Positions 33,825 to 46,267 of a stretch of 64,000 bases of DNA are shown here, in pieces. The DNA is from Adiantum capillus-veneris. Its lineage: Eukaryota > Streptophyta > Polypodiopsida > Polypodiales > Pteridaceae. A model generated the notes under the pieces. It had not been told where the DNA came from. It ran no database searches and saw only the letters and a list, made by a program, of their open reading frames with translations. Numbering within the stretch: position 1 is the first letter of the stretch; the number at the start of each line of letters is the position of its first letter. The position numbers and the translations under genes were made by a program. The DNA lies in NCBI GenBank assembly GCA_014529385.2, contig CM043959.1:58382753-58446752 (forward strand), in the 5' to 3' direction.

Positions 33825-34185
33825 GCGCCACTGCTGCTGCTCCTGCGCACGCCACTGCTGTTGCTCCTGCGCGCGCCACTGCTGCTGCCCCCTGTGCGCG
33901 CCACTGCTGCTGCTGTTTCAGCCCCTGCGCGCGCCACTGCTGCTGCTGCTGAACCCGTTGTAGCTGACCTGTTGCGACTGCACGCTGCCAAGGCTGTAGC
34001 ACTTGCCGCTGCCTCACTGTGGCAGCATTACCAAGTGCACCAGGCCCGCTGCCCCCAATCTCTCACACACGGATACATACCCACACACACACTACACACA
34101 TACACGCATACACACAAGTACTCCCTCTCTTCCCCTTCTCCCCTCTTCTTCACAATATGAAGAGAGGGTAGTTACGAAGACAGCC

Positions 34186-35106
34186 ATGTCTTCCCCCATC
34201 ATCAAGACGCCGGCATCGACAATGAAGACAACGTTCATGCTCACGAACAAGAGGCTTGCACAATTGGAGAAGGACATGAAAGAATGGCGGATGGAGAGAG
34301 AGATATGGGAGGAGGAGAAAGCCACCATCATCAAGCTATGGAACGAAGAGAAGGAGGACATGAGAGCGGAAATCCAAAATCTCAAAGAGGAGAAGGAGAG
34401 AAGGGAACGGGAGAACGGGAAGGAGAGGGAGAGATGGAGGAAAGAGCAAGAAGAGATGAAGGCACAAATCGATCTCCTTCATGCTTCCATCACATCCCTC
34501 ACCCCCGAAGAAGGAGAGATTAAAGAGGAGGCTAAGGAAGCCCTCAAGGAGGAGATCACCAAAGCCCTCACCGCAAGCATTGAGGACAAATTAGAGGCCA
34601 CCAAAGAAGGATGGGTCGAAGTGGTCAAAAAGAACATCAAGAAGGTTGCAAGAGAGGAAGCCCAAAAAGATGAGGTACTCATCGTACACACAACCATCGA
34701 CGAGGAGAAGATGCGACAAGCTCGCCGTCTCAATGTGCGAGTGACCGGCATCAAAGAAGAAGAAGGGTCTACACCCGAGAGCGATGGGAAAGCTTTATGC
34801 AAGAAAGTGGGATACAAGGAAGAAGAGATCCCTTTCTCCAAAGTTTGGAGAGCCGGCAAAGATCCAAAGAAGAGAGCTCTCATCCTCCAATTCGCCTCCG
34901 AGGAGTCTCGAACTTCTTTCCTCCGAAAGAGGGTCATCTTGAGAGGGCTAGAAGGCCCCCCGATTTATCTGGATGATGACCTCACAAAGATGCAACAAGA
35001 TCACCGTCGCGCGTGCATGCCTAGAGTCCACCAAGCCCGCAAAGAAGGGAAGAAGGCAGTATATCGAGATGGTAGGGTTATCATTGATGGCAAGACCATC
35101 GCATAG
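34186..35106 (+). CDS. LINE A ORF1 (coiled-coil plus RRM-like RNA-binding protein)
   Basis: The start MSSPIIK at 34186 is chosen because LINEs B and C begin at the equivalent place before the shared TNKR/TNKQ segment; an upstream in-frame ATG at 34003 would add 61 unsupported residues. The 306-residue product has a long charged coiled coil (about residues 20-105), then an RRM-like core (RLNVRVTGIKEEEG, KVWRAGKDPKKRALILQF) and a C-terminal part with YLDDDLTKMQQDHRR and VYRDGRVIIDGK, typical of L1-type ORF1p nucleic-acid chaperones. It ends with TAG at 35104-35106, in the same frame as ORF2. Confidence 0.85.
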   Translation: MSSPIIKTPASTMKTTFMLTNKRLAQLEKDMKEWRMEREIWEEEKATIIKLWNEEKEDMRAEIQNLKEEKERRERENGKERERWRKEQEEMKAQIDLLHASITSLTPEEGEIKEEAKEALKEEITKALTASIEDKLEATKEGWVEVVKKNIKKVAREEAQKDEVLIVHTTIDEEKMRQARRLNVRVTGIKEEEGSTPESDGKALCKKVGYKEEEIPFSKVWRAGKDPKKRALILQFASEESRTSFLRKRVILRGLEGPPIYLDDDLTKMQQDHRRACMPRVHQARKEGKKAVYRDGRVIIDGKTIA

Positions 35107-38100
35107 GGACTCGCGGCCTGTGGGACACACGAGGAGATTCATGTCACGGTTTGGAATTGCAATGGAGACCTATGGACACACCCAGAGAGACTTGAGGAGG
35201 TGATGAGAGGTCGAGACATCATTCTACTTACAGAGACACACGAGAGCCCAGAGAGAGGGCTACCACGGATACATGGATTCCAGTGGGAGTCTCTACATCG
35301 GGGGTGTATGCGCCAGCACACCACTCGTGGCTCAGGAGGAGTGGCCATACTCTTTAGACAGGGGCTTCACAGTAGACTACAGATTGTTGCCCGGGACCCA
35401 CAGGCCCGCTACATGTGGATTCGCCTCGAGCTCTCACGAGACAGGATCGTCTACATTGCCCTTTGCTACTTTGCTCCCACAGGCTCCAGGTTCGCCCCTA
35501 TTGAGCAGGAGTCACCGTACGCATGCCTCACGGAGGAGATTATGGAGTACTCCACACTGGGTGAAGTCTTCCTTATGGGAGACTTCAATGCTCGTACGCA
35601 CAGTGAGCAGTGAGGCATATGACCACGAGGACCCAGAGGCACTACACACTCTAGATGAGGAGGCTACTATGAGAGATACAGCAGACAGAGCTCCAGTCAC
35701 AGCCTACGGACGACATCTACTTCGACTTGGCTCCCAGCACCGTCTCGTTATTTATAACGGGATGGTCCAGTGGCCCACCTCAGGGGGCCTGACTTGTATG
35801 CCACATGGAGTTGCAGAGGGAGGGGGGAGTACAGTCGACTATATTCTGGGACCCAGGGAGGCTACACACCTTATCACATCCTTCACCATTCCACCCATAC
35901 CCATCGGAGCCGACCACACATACCTCTCTTTCTCCATCACCGGAGATACCATCCCACACAACTCCACAGCACACACTCCACACACCACCATCCATTTCAC
36001 ACATGAGCTAGCCTCTCTTTACTCGGCCGAGGTCGAGCATGGCCTATGCCTCCTCCACCCATCCACACCATTCTCAGTTCTCACATCACATATCTCTTCC
36101 GTTCTCCACACTTCAGCTATTAGCTCCTTTCCACACACCACTCACACAGGACGCACTCCCCCCCCCGGGACTATGCCTCAGAACCGCTGGTATGATGATG
36201 AGTGCAGAGAGCTATACCGACGCCTCCGCGCACAGCGAGCCTTAGGAGAGATCACAGAGAGAGAGGCCAGACGGCATATGAAGACGCTGACACGCCAAAA
36301 GCGGCGAGCATTCGAAGAGGCACAGGAGCTTGAGCTATACCGCCTATTCATGAGCATGGATAGCGCGACAGCATGGCGCACCCTGCGCGAGCCACGTCCG
36401 ACTACAGCTATTGAGGATCCACAGATATGGCATGATTATGCAGAGCGACTTTACGAGGTGCCAGGACAGCCTCCTATCCCACAGCCACACGAGCCACGCC
36501 CCACGTGCTCCTCCTTCTTTACAGCACAGATGGTAGAGAGGGCCATACGCCGCATGCAGCACAGACGATCAGCTGACCATACTGGATTACAGAGTGAGCA
36601 CATCATTTATGCGGCCTCCACTATAGCCCCGTTGATTGCACATGTCTTCAACCGGGCTATAGGGGAGGGCTTCCCAGAGGAGTGGACACAGCACACCATA
36701 GTGCCTATCCACAAATCTGGCGACACCCTGGATCCAGGGAACTACAGGACTATCATGATTGGCCACACGATGGCCAAGCTATATGGAGCAGTACTTGAGG
36801 CACAGCTCAGCTGCTATGCAGAGATCGAGGGTTTACGAGCTCCAGGCCAAGCAGGTTTCAGACGAGCTTTTTCCACCACTGATCACATCTTCGTTCTGCG
36901 CTGCCTCATTGATGGGGCAAAGGCGCGGAAGAAGAGGCTTTACTGCTGCTTTGTGGATTTCCGCAAGGCCTTTGACACAGTCCCACGCGAGAGACTCTTC
37001 CAGCGCCTTCACAGCATTGGGGTACCAACAGAGATGATTTGGGCCATATATGCTCTCTACGAGAAGGTGACGGGTCGAGTTCGTTGCCCAGGCGGTTTTT
37101 CAGAGACCATTGCTAGCACCATTGGTGTTAAGCAAGGATGCCCACTCTCCCCGACACTCTTTGGGCTCTACATCGACGAGATCTCCGACTACATACTGCG
37201 AGCAGGGGGAGAGGGGAGCGACTTGGCAGGTACTCCGGTCCACATCATGTTATATGCTGATGATATTGTGTTGATTTCAGAGTCACCCGAGGGCTTGCAA
37301 CGCCATCTTGAGGCCTTGGACGAATTCAGCACACACAGGGGGTTGACTGTGAACCTTGGCAAAACCAAGGTTATGATCTTTCACACATCCAGTGCAGTGA
37401 GGAGCGCTGCCACCTTCACAGCAGCAGGAGGAAAGGTTGCTGTAATCACCTCCTATGTCTACCTTGGCATCACATTCACCAGCCTACCAGGACCCTTCAC
37501 TATGAGGCAGGCTGCTGCTGACAGGCTCACCCGAGGATATGCAGCTCTGGCCATGCTAGAGCGGAGATGCCACCAGGCACACTTTCAGGAACCCCGCACG
37601 AAGGGGTGGCTTTTCGACACCTTAGTCACCCCGGCCTTGATGTACTCGGCGGCAGTATGGGCACCAGGATTGACAGCTGACCAGTGGACACAGCTTGAGA
37701 GGCCACAGGTATGTATGATCTCACGCTTGCTCCGCAGCAAGAAGACAGTGCCACATGACATTATTAGAGCCGAGCTCGCCACACCACCCATGGTGGTAGA
37801 GGCACTATTCCAGACAGTCTGCTTCATCCAGAGGATAAGAGAGCTACCTCCTGACAGACTTACTCGTAGAGCATTTGAGGCAGCTATACAGCTATCAGAG
37901 AGTGGGCATGAGAGAGCATGGTACTCACAGGTCAGAGCATGGTTTGAGGGACACGGTCTTGACATGGAGAGCCTACCACCATTCCAGTACGACCCCCACT
38001 CACCATATGTTCACCTCTCTCGCAGTGAGAGGAACTTGGTACTGAGACAGGATCTGTGGCAGCTATACACTAGGAGAGTCTGGGAGTCACCTGGCTTGGG

Positions 38101-38824
38101 GACGAGGATGTCAGATTACAGAGACCAGTTTCTCACCATATTGTCCGGGGGGTTCATACAGAGACCACGCTACATGGACACATATATGCCACATAGCTCA
38201 CGGGTGGCGATTGGTCAGCTGAGAGTGGCTTCACACAGGTTAGAGATTGAGATCGGGAGACATACTGGTGTTCCCAGGGAGGAGCGCGTCTGCAGAGCCT
38301 GCACAGAGGAGGTGGAAAGTGAGGAGCACTTTGTATGTAGATGCAGAGCATACACTGAGATCAGAGGCAGGTATGAGGCCCTATTCAGAGGACAGCCCAC
38401 TCTCCGAGAGATCATGGACTCTCGAGATCAGAGACAGCTCGGACGGTTCTTACTAGAGATACAGAGCCATCGGGACACACTACTACAGCCACACACAGCT
38501 ACACAGACAGAGGGGAGACAGTCGCAGCTCACAGACTTCTTTCAGAGGATTACCGCCCCTCCCCCACCAGACACTCAGAGGGGAGTGACACTCCCACAGG
38601 CGGAGGTGAGCCGAGCTAGACGACGACCACGAGTCACAGGCTACAGGGGCGCGAGCTCCCACCACCGACAGATCGAGGAGATCCGAGCCCGGGAGCGCCG
38701 TGCCACTGAGGAGCGAGTGGCCCGGATGAGGGCTGACCCGACAGCTTTCATCCGGGCAGCCTTGGCACCAGACCCGCCCATGTACCACATCTTACATCCC
38801 CCCATTAGTACAGGATGGAGCTAG
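35107..38824 (+). CDS. LINE A ORF2 (APE endonuclease, reverse transcriptase, C-terminal Cys/His motif), one frameshift
   Basis: The endonuclease starts near 35143 (VTVWNCNGD), upstream of the first in-frame ATG at 35200, with LLTETHE, GSGGVAILFR and GDFNART. The reading frame shifts by one base near 35606-35612, after which the endonuclease continues (VDYIL, GADHTYLSFSI). RT motifs follow: IVPIHKSGD, GQAGFRRAFSTTDHIF, VDFRKAFDTVPRE, GVKQGCPLSPTLFGLY and the catalytic LYADDIVLIS at about 37250-37280. The C-terminus has CRACTEEVESEEHFVCRC and RQSQLTDFF. The single shift suggests a recently active copy. The apparent ORF start at 35273 lies out of frame with the endonuclease and is spurious. Confidence 0.85.
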
Positions 38825-39049
38825 ATAGCTTGATGCATTCTCATGATTGTACTACCTTGAGCATATAGACATGCATATACCCCTAGAGATAGAGCTCCAT
38901 CCCTCCTCAGATACCCCACTACCTACACTCAGTTCAGTTTTGTATCAGTTTTTGTTTCATTTGTCTTTCCGATAGACGGATGACATACACACCATGTACA
39001 TTTGATTTGTCTCATAGGCCGATTTCGGCCTGACATAGACATTAAAAAT

Positions 39050-39098
39050 CTTTCTTTCTTTCTTTCTTTCTTTCTCTCTCTCTCTCGCGCGCGCGCGG
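39050..39098 (+). repeat. (TTTC)n(TC)n(GC)n junction between LINE A and LINE B
   Basis: The 3' tail of LINE A passes directly into the 5' region of LINE B. Confidence 0.8.
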
Positions 39099-39554
39099 TA
39101 CCCCTTTTGCCTTGCTCACGCGATGCTCTTCTGCTGCAGCTGTTACGTGCCACCCACGCTGCTGCTGCTCGCGCCAACCACGCTGCTGTTGCTGGCTGCT
39201 GTTCACCTGCTGCACCACCCCCAACCCCCCCCCCCCCCCCCCCCCCAACAAGCGGAAATTTAGAAATACAGGAAATTCAAAAATTTCAGATTGGAGAATT
39301 TTTGACAGAAATTGCAAGGACCTGCAGATTTACAAAAGGCAGAAATTGCAAGGATTTTTTTGGCAGAAATTGCAAGGACCTGCAGATTTACAGTTTACAA
39401 AATACAGAACAGCTTTGACAGAAATTAGCAGAAAATCAGAAAATCAAAATAAAAAATGTAAGCATTATGCGGGACATAGATGTATGCGTGATGTGGACAT
39501 AGTGGGTTGGCCTCTCTTGCAAAAGTGCAGATTGTGTTGTTTTTGATGGAGGTC

Positions 39555-40491
39555 ATGAGCGCTTCGCCAATGTGTAAGCCCCATCCGAAGGCAACCTTTG
39601 TGCTTACAAACAAGCGGATAACACAAATGGAAAGGGAGATGAAAGAATGGAAAGCAGATACGGAGGGATGGTGGAAAGAAAAGGCCAACCTTCTTCAAAT
39701 GTTTCTCAACGAAGGTGCACAGTGGAAAAAAGAGAAAGAGGACTTGCACGCAAAGCTACAAGCACTTAAGGCGGACTCCAAAGCACTTAAAGAATGGGTT
39801 TCAGCCCTCAAGCGAGAGCTTGCTGATAGAGCAAGCATTGGACTAGAGGAAGGGGAATTCCAGCCTTCGGTGATAGCGGAAATCAAGGTCATCAAGGAGC
39901 AGGTACGGATGATCAAAGAGGAGGAGAAACAGAAGGTAGTAAAGACGTCTTCGTGGATGGATGTGATCACGAAGACGCAAAAGAAGGCGGATGAGGCCGA
40001 GAAATGGATAGAAGTCGCTAAGAAAGGGAAAGGGAAAGGGAAAGAAACCACATCTGTCCCCACTCCTACAATCATCAACATGACTCTAGAAGAAGAGCAA
40101 CGAAGGAAAACTAGAGCTTTGCATATAAGAGTAACCGTCTAAAAGACCAAGATGATGTGGAAGGGGAAGTCGAAGAACTTCTCCGCATGATGGGTAGTGA
40201 GGCTACTCATACAAAGGCATGGAGGGTGGGGAAGAAGACACAAGGCAATGGGGAGACTTCAAAAGGGAGAGCTTTAATCATCCGTTTCCCATCCATGGAG
40301 GCAAAGAAGGACTTCTTGAAGAAGCGTCCTACACTAAAGAAAACGGGCATATTCCTTGGAGATGACCTCACTCTCACACAGCTTGCGATATGAGAGAGGT
40401 GATGCCAGAGATTCAAGCGGCAAGGGAGAAGGGAAAGACGGCCTTCTAAAGAGATGGCCGGGTGGTAATTGTAGAGCGGCGCTCCACATGA
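39555..40491 (+). pseudogene. LINE B ORF1, frameshifted
   Basis: It starts MSASPMCKPH, then TFVLTNKRITQMEREMKEWK, a coiled coil, an RRM-like start (ALHIRVT) and a frameshift at about 40139. The other frame continues with AWRVGKKTQGNG, FLGDDLTLTQLA and two in-frame stops (about 40390 and 40447). The ORF1 stop is TGA at 40489-40491, followed by CGG. Confidence 0.8.
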
Positions 40492-43400
40492 CGGTGCGAG
40501 ACCTATGGGACCACACTCAAAGTTGCCACCTAGAATTTTAATGGATCTATGCGCCTTGATGTGGGTGCTTTTGAGGATAGTTTTACGGGAAGAGACATCG
40601 TCTTCTACTCTAAGACACATCAGGCCCTTGGGCAGTCTATGCCTCACATTAGTGGATATAGATGGGAGACAGCCTGTAGACAAGAGACACGATCAGAGCA
40701 CAGAGGACGGGGCTCAAGAGGAGTAGCAGTGTTATTCAGGGAGGAGTTGCAGCCATTGATACATATAGCCCGCAGGGATGAGCAAGCTAGGTACATGTGG
40801 ATGAGATTGAGAGCAGAGACAGGCAGATATCTTTACATTGCTATTTGCTACTTTCCCCCGAGTACGTCAGTTTATGCACCACCAAAGGACGGTCCCCCTT
40901 TTTTATTTTGGATGATGACATATGGGAGTTCTCTAGAGATGGTGACATCATCATTCTAGGAGATTTCAATGCTAGGACTGCCCATCATCAGACAGTATTT
41001 TATGATACTTCAGAGGAGATGCTAAGAGAGCTGGATGTTGCAGAGACGGGCCTATCCAGACTGTCACAAGATGGAGAACACACTGAGTATGGACGACACG
41101 TGATAGACATGGGGACTGCACATGGATTGGCCATCTTGAATGGCCAACAGAGATTTCCCGCTGCGGGGGATTTTACATGCTTTCCACACAGACATGGAGC
41201 CAACACAGTGGATTATGTTATGGCACAGCCGAGCCTCATCTCTAGTATCCAGGATCTCACGGTTGGACCCAGACCTGTTGGTGTGGCAGTGGATCGTGCT
41301 CTTGTGTCGTTGACCATCTCTTTTCAGTTTAGTGTAGCACACAGGCTACGGGCAGCAACCCCTACTCGCTACACCTTCACGCGGGAGACGGACTCTGTAT
41401 ACATAGATGGGATCTACAGACGCCTGTGCACAAAGGAGCCAGGGCGACCTCTAGAGGAGCTTACTACTATACTGAACACTACATGATGCAACTACAGAGG
41501 CATACCCACACACCCGGCCTGAGCAGAGACGCCGTTCACGGAGCATGCCCCAGAACAGTTGGTATGATGAGAAATGCTGGGACACTAGAGCTAGACTTCA
41601 GAGGGAGGTGCTTTTGGGGGACATCACTCACAGACAGTCAGAGATTGACTTCCGACACCTAGTGCGACGGAAGAAGAGAGCATTTTTGGCTCGCCTAGAG
41701 CAGGATCTATACCACCTATTCTTGAGTCACGACTCACGTGAGACATGGCGGCTCTTTCATGAGCACTCTCCCCCCCCCCCCCGCCATCATTTCTATAGAG
41801 GCATGGGGCCAGTACGCATCATCTTTGTACACAGTTCCTGAGCAGCCCCCCTTCCCGACCCCCCCGATCCATGCCCACACACATGTGCTTTTTTCACCGC
41901 TGAGATGGTGAGGATGGCCATTGACAGGATGAGGACTGGGAGAGCATATGATCATGATGGCTTAGTGGCTGAGCATTTCACGCATGCCAGAGATCTACTA
42001 GCAGAGCTTCTAGCAATTATGTTTAACCGTGCCATGTGTCAGGACTTGCATGATACTTGGAGCCTATCTACTATTGTACCTATCTTCAAGTCGAGAGATC
42101 CTATGGAGCCTGGGAATTATCGCACTATCATGATTGGACACACATTGGCACGGTTGTACACATCTATTCTTGAGCAGCAGTTGAGTAGATGGGCAGAGAG
42201 GGAGGGGATACGCGCAGCTGGGCAGGCAGGGTTCAGGAGGGGTTTTTCTACTCTTGACCATATCTTGACACTCAAAGCCATCATTGAGGGCGGCAGATCG
42301 CATGGGAGACGGATCTATTGTAGCTTTGTGGATTTCCGCACAACATTTGACACAGTGCCCAGAGCTAGATTGATGCGCAGATTACAGCAGATGGGAGTAC
42401 CCATAGAGCTCATTTGGGGGGTCATGGCATTATACAGGTCAGTAGTGGGGCATGTACGCATCTTAGAGGGTCTATCCACACCGGTCCACTCCACTATTGG
42501 GGTGAAGCAGGGCTGCCCGCTCTCTCCTACTCTATTTGGTATGTATGTGGATGAGGTTTCCGACTACATTGAGAGAGATGGTGATAGAGGTGCACAGCTG
42601 GCAGGGACATGGATTCCACTATTGTTATATGCTGATGATATCGTGCTGATCTCCGACTCTCCGGAGGGGATGCAACGTCACTTGTATGCTTTGCATACGT
42701 TTGCTCAGGAAAGTGGTTTGTCCGTCAGCCTTGGTAAAGCCAAGGTCATGGTATTTAATACCACCCCACAGTGGATCAAGAGGTCAGCGCCCGCATTCAC
42801 ATACGGCCATGAGATAGTGGAGTATACAGATGCTTACACTTACCTTGGAGTGGTTTTTAGTGGGCCAGCATTTTCATTGAGGAGGGCAGCAGAGACCAGA
42901 TTGACCACAGCCCATGCAACATTGGGTAGATTGGAAAGGATGTGTTCATAGGTTCAGTTTCAAGAGCCTCGGACGAAGCTCTGGCTCTCTGACACTTTGG
43001 TCGCTTCTGCATTGCTTTATGGAGCTGAGATTTGGGGACCTTCATTGGATCATCACGGGAGGACAGGCCACAGTGATGGATGGGGGGACATGGAAAGCCT
43101 CTGGTTTCTATGATCTCGCGGCTCATTAGAGCCAAGGCTTCAGTACCACGTGCTACTGTCCGAGCAGAGCTAGCTGCCCCCCCACTAGTGGTTGAGGAGC
43201 ACACCAGATCTGTCTCCTTCATACACCGCATGGGGGAACTTCCCAGAGACAGATATGCCCGCCTTGCACTTGAGTCCTCTCGACAATTAGCCATGCAGGG
43301 AGATACAGCATGCTGGTATGGGGAGATGACATCATGGTTTCAGGCACATGGGTTCAGCATAGACAATTGCCTCCCTTCCAGTACTCACTAGATGCACCCT

Positions 43401-44226
43401 CTCTGACTCTTACACAGTCCGAGATCACCAGGCTCATCCGCCAGGACTTGACTCAGCTAGACACCAAGAGGACATGGATACAACCAGCACAGGAGCTGGG
43501 CACGAAGATGGCTTTCTACAAAGAGCATCTCCTCCAACTTACGGAGGATGGTTTTGTGACGAGGCCCAATACATGGACACCCACTTGTCTCATGGGATAC
43601 GATGTGCTATTGGCCAGATACGCACATCTTCACACCAGCTACGGATCGAGATTGGGAGATACAGCACAGTACCAACAGAGGCTAGGACATGCCCCCTGTG
43701 TGACATCGAGCCTGAGACTGAGTTGCACTACACATGCCACTGCCCCGTCTACTACGAGATACGAGGCCACTTCCATTGCTTGTTTTGAGAGGACTTTGGA
43801 CCATTCTCCACAGTCATGCGGTGCGAGGATCAGAGATGCCTGGGTTTGTTTTTGCTCGAGATGCGCAGACACAGAGAGATCCTAATGAGAGGAGAGGCTA
43901 GCCAGTCTCAAAGACAGATCACAGACTTCTTTAGAGCTGCCACTGGACACCGGGAGGAGTTACTACCATAGCAGAGCTCGTTGCCTCACACCAAAGGCAC
44001 ACTGATCGACCAAGCGACTGAGCTGGGGAGATCCAGACGCCCACGACTGCGGAGGACTACACAGCATCGACGGAAACTGCATCAGAGGATTCGGATCACT
44101 TTGGCCCGACATACACGACGCCCGGTCGGACTACTGACCATGGAGGAGATTGATGAGATCCGCCAGCGACCGATGCTGGACTCTTGTGATCTAGCTATCC
44201 CAGCTAGCTGCTTAGTTCACACCTAG
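40492..44226 (+). pseudogene. LINE B ORF2, several frameshifts and stops
   Basis: The endonuclease (FEDSFTGRDIVFYSKTHQ, RGSRGVAVLFREEL, LGDFNART, ANTVDYVMAQ) is broken near 40535 (stop where LINE C has Trp), 40900 and 41485. An almost intact RT runs from 41905 to 42951 with GQAGFRRGFSTLDHIL, GVKQGCPLSPTLFGMY and LLYADDIVLISDS. Frames then change near 42950-43080, 43390 and 43790. The C-terminus carries CPLCDIEPETELHYTCHC. In VDFRTTFDTVP one residue departs from the VDFRKAFDTVP seen in LINE A. Confidence 0.85.
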
Positions 44227-44373
44227 CAGTTTAGGATTCCACAGTATTTTATTTTGTCATTTTGTCATCTTGTTACTCTGACTTTGTATCAGATCCACCA
44301 CATTGTAACTTTCTGGTCTCATAGGTCACTTTGGCCTTCTGAAGACGTTAATATAACATTTCATTTCATTTTC

Positions 44374-44376
<3 letters not shown>

Positions 44377-44439
<63 letters not shown>

Positions 44440-44493
44440 TCAAGTATTGGGTTCAAGACTTGTCCTATAAATCTTTGAGGTCGTTCCTAAAAT

Positions 44494-44552
<59 letters not shown>
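44377..44552 (+). repeat. (TC)n - 61-bp SINE-like piece - (TC)n between LINE B and LINE C
   Basis: TC at 44377-44436 and about 44498-44552 bracket GTATCAAGTATTGGGTTCAAGACTTG...ATCTTTGAGGTC. This has a B-box-like GGGTTCAAGACTT and a tail like the repeats at 16.6 and 58.1 kb. Confidence 0.65.
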
Positions 44553-44556
<4 letters not shown>

Positions 44557-44678
44557 TGGGTTTGGACTCTCACTGTTTTTAGGGTTTTGTCACCTCTTTT
44601 TTGCTGTTTTTTAGAGTTTCGCCACTGGTTTTTATTGTTTTTTAGGGGTTTGTCACGGTTTCTTGCTGTTTTTTAGGG

Positions 44679-44683
44679 TTTCG
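44679..44683 (+). repeat. Target-site duplication TTTCG (left)
   Basis: Identical to 53381-53385. It flanks the chromovirus exactly outside TG...CA LTR ends. Confidence 0.9.
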
Positions 44684-46159
44684 TGTCACCAGCGTGTGAC
44701 TACTATCTATCCTTTTTGTTGATTTCTTTCTTATTATCTATTTACTTTCACTTTTTGGAAACACCCCTCGGGAAATCTAACTGCCCTGCATTGCATAGCT
44801 AGTGTGGAACTGTCCAGAGGGAGTCCAGGCCTGAGGGCAAGAGAGCACTAAGGTTGGACAAGGACTATGGTTAGCCAAGTGGGGTCATTGACAAGCCAAA
44901 GTGGAATCCTTTGCTACAGAGGCTACATTTCAGTTCTGGATGTGGCCACAGTGTACAAAGAGGGTCGGATGACCTAGAAAGATACAATGGCAGCATCTCC
45001 TAAAATTTAGGGAACTGCTATTTTGGGACTTGAAAATGTGTTGGCGTCATTACCTCCGGAATGACAAGGGGAACATTTTCTTACTCTGCCGTGAAGTCAA
45101 TTGGGCAACCGGTTGAGAGATTTTTAGGCGACAACCCCGAAACGGGAAAATGCTTGTAAATGTGCCAAGTGGCACATTCCGGTGCAGTTTCTAATGCAAG
45201 AGAGAGTTGGCGCTCAATTTTAAGCTGGGAGAGGCTCATTTGCAGCTTTTGTCACAGGTTAAGAGCTATGGAGTGCTTGCTTTCCCTCTTATGCACAGTG
45301 CGGTGCCAAGAGTGATGCCCTGCACGCTACGCACTGCCCTCTCTCTCCCCTTTGGCAGTATGTTATGCCCCTCTAGTGGGCTCTTCATTTGACCAATGTA
45401 CAGTTGTGTGGGTTCATGCGCGATTGCCGAGGCAAGAGCCTCTTGCACAGGTACTGGATTAGCTAGCGACTAATCCCCCCGCAGGTACAGGTGAATTAGG
45501 AGAGGTTTCACGCCAGAAATCTCGTCCGATTCAAAGGGCAAGTAGCCCTACAGGTGCGGGAGCTCGAGGACTTGCTAAGGATGCGACCAGCACGTGAAAC
45601 GGAGCCCGAAACAGTGAATTACAGCCTGCTGTGTATTTTTGCAGGTTTAGGGTTTTGGCCCTAAACGGACCCTCATACCCCCAGGAAGTTCGGGGACGCA
45701 AGGGGACCGCTGTACAAGTGATCTGGCGCATTTTCAGGGCTGAAAACAGAGAATTCAGCGTGCTGCAGATTCTCGCCAGGTTTTGCAAAGTGCCCGTATG
45801 CGTCGGGAAAGTCAGCCAATGCGTGGGAATACTGACTGTGAAGGGTTCTAGTACAGTTATGCTGCCAAAATCGAGCTGGAACAGTGGAAATTCAGCCGAG
45901 TTTGTGCGGGGCAGCTTGTAGGGAACCACAGCGTTTATTCCCTCTTTTGAACAATAAAGAAATACCGAAAGGGGTGCCTAAGTTAGGGGCCAATCTGGTG
46001 TCCGTCTTCTCATACAGGTGCATTCTAGCATTTGTATCCCATTCCCCTCTCTTGTGTCACTATAGCACAGGTAAAATAGACGACTAATAATGGGTGAAAG
46101 CTAAATCAAGGTTTGAAGTAAAGTCTACCGCCCTTTTTGGATTGAACAGGCCGGTTTCA
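44684..46159 (+). repeat. 5' LTR of the chromovirus
   Basis: TG...CA ended. AATAAA at 45953-45958 is directly followed by the GAAATACCGAAAGGGG...GGGGCCAAT block found in other LTR families in this window. Confidence 0.93.
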
Positions 46160-46178
46160 TGGTTCCATCGACGGGATT
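46160..46178 (+). promoter_or_regulatory. Primer-binding site of the chromovirus
   Basis: TGGTTCCATCGACGGGATT begins immediately after the LTR and starts with TGG as expected for tRNA 3' CCA pairing. I cannot name the tRNA. Confidence 0.6.
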
Positions 46179-46267
46179 AAATCACTTTTTCCCATAGAAG
46201 TGAGCCTTGGTCAGATTTGGGCTTGAAGACACAGGGGATCATAGACCAGACACAGGGAATTGCAATT

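Larger units (their letters stand above)
33823..39049 (+). mobile_element. LINE A, nearly full-length non-LTR retrotransposon
   Basis: A GC-rich 5' UTR with repeated CGCGCCACTGCTGCTG units (33823-33955) is followed by ORF1, an in-frame stop, ORF2 and a short 3' UTR. The 3' end reads TCTCATAGGCCGATTTCGGCCTGACATAGACATTAAAAATC and passes into (TTTC)n(TC)n rather than poly(A). Only one frameshift is seen, in the endonuclease region. Its protein differs clearly from LINEs B and C, so it is a separate subfamily. Confidence 0.9.
39099..44376 (+). mobile_element. LINE B, full-length but degenerate non-LTR retrotransposon
   Basis: 5' UTR with CTGCTG-rich sequence and a poly-C run (about 39225-39246), a tandem of CAGAAATTGCAAGGA(C/T) units (39300-39390), ORF1, ORF2 and a 3' end ATAGGTCACTTTGGCCTTCTGAAGACGTTAATATAACATTTCATTTC followed by (TC)n. 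It shares subfamily protein motifs with LINE C and with the fragments at 4.4, 16.8, 25.1, 26.5 and 27.4 kb. Confidence 0.88.

Noticed and set aside
35273-35606. The first 110 residues of the 1183-codon frame starting MDSSGS as the N-terminus of LINE A ORF2
   Set aside because: The endonuclease motifs lie in another frame here (VTVWNCNG, LLTETHE, GSGGVAILFR, GDFNART); the long frame becomes real only after the shift near 35606-35612.
44570-44683. Interstitial telomeric repeat (TTTAGGG)
   Set aside because: The TTTAGGG words occur once per longer unit and not in uninterrupted arrays.
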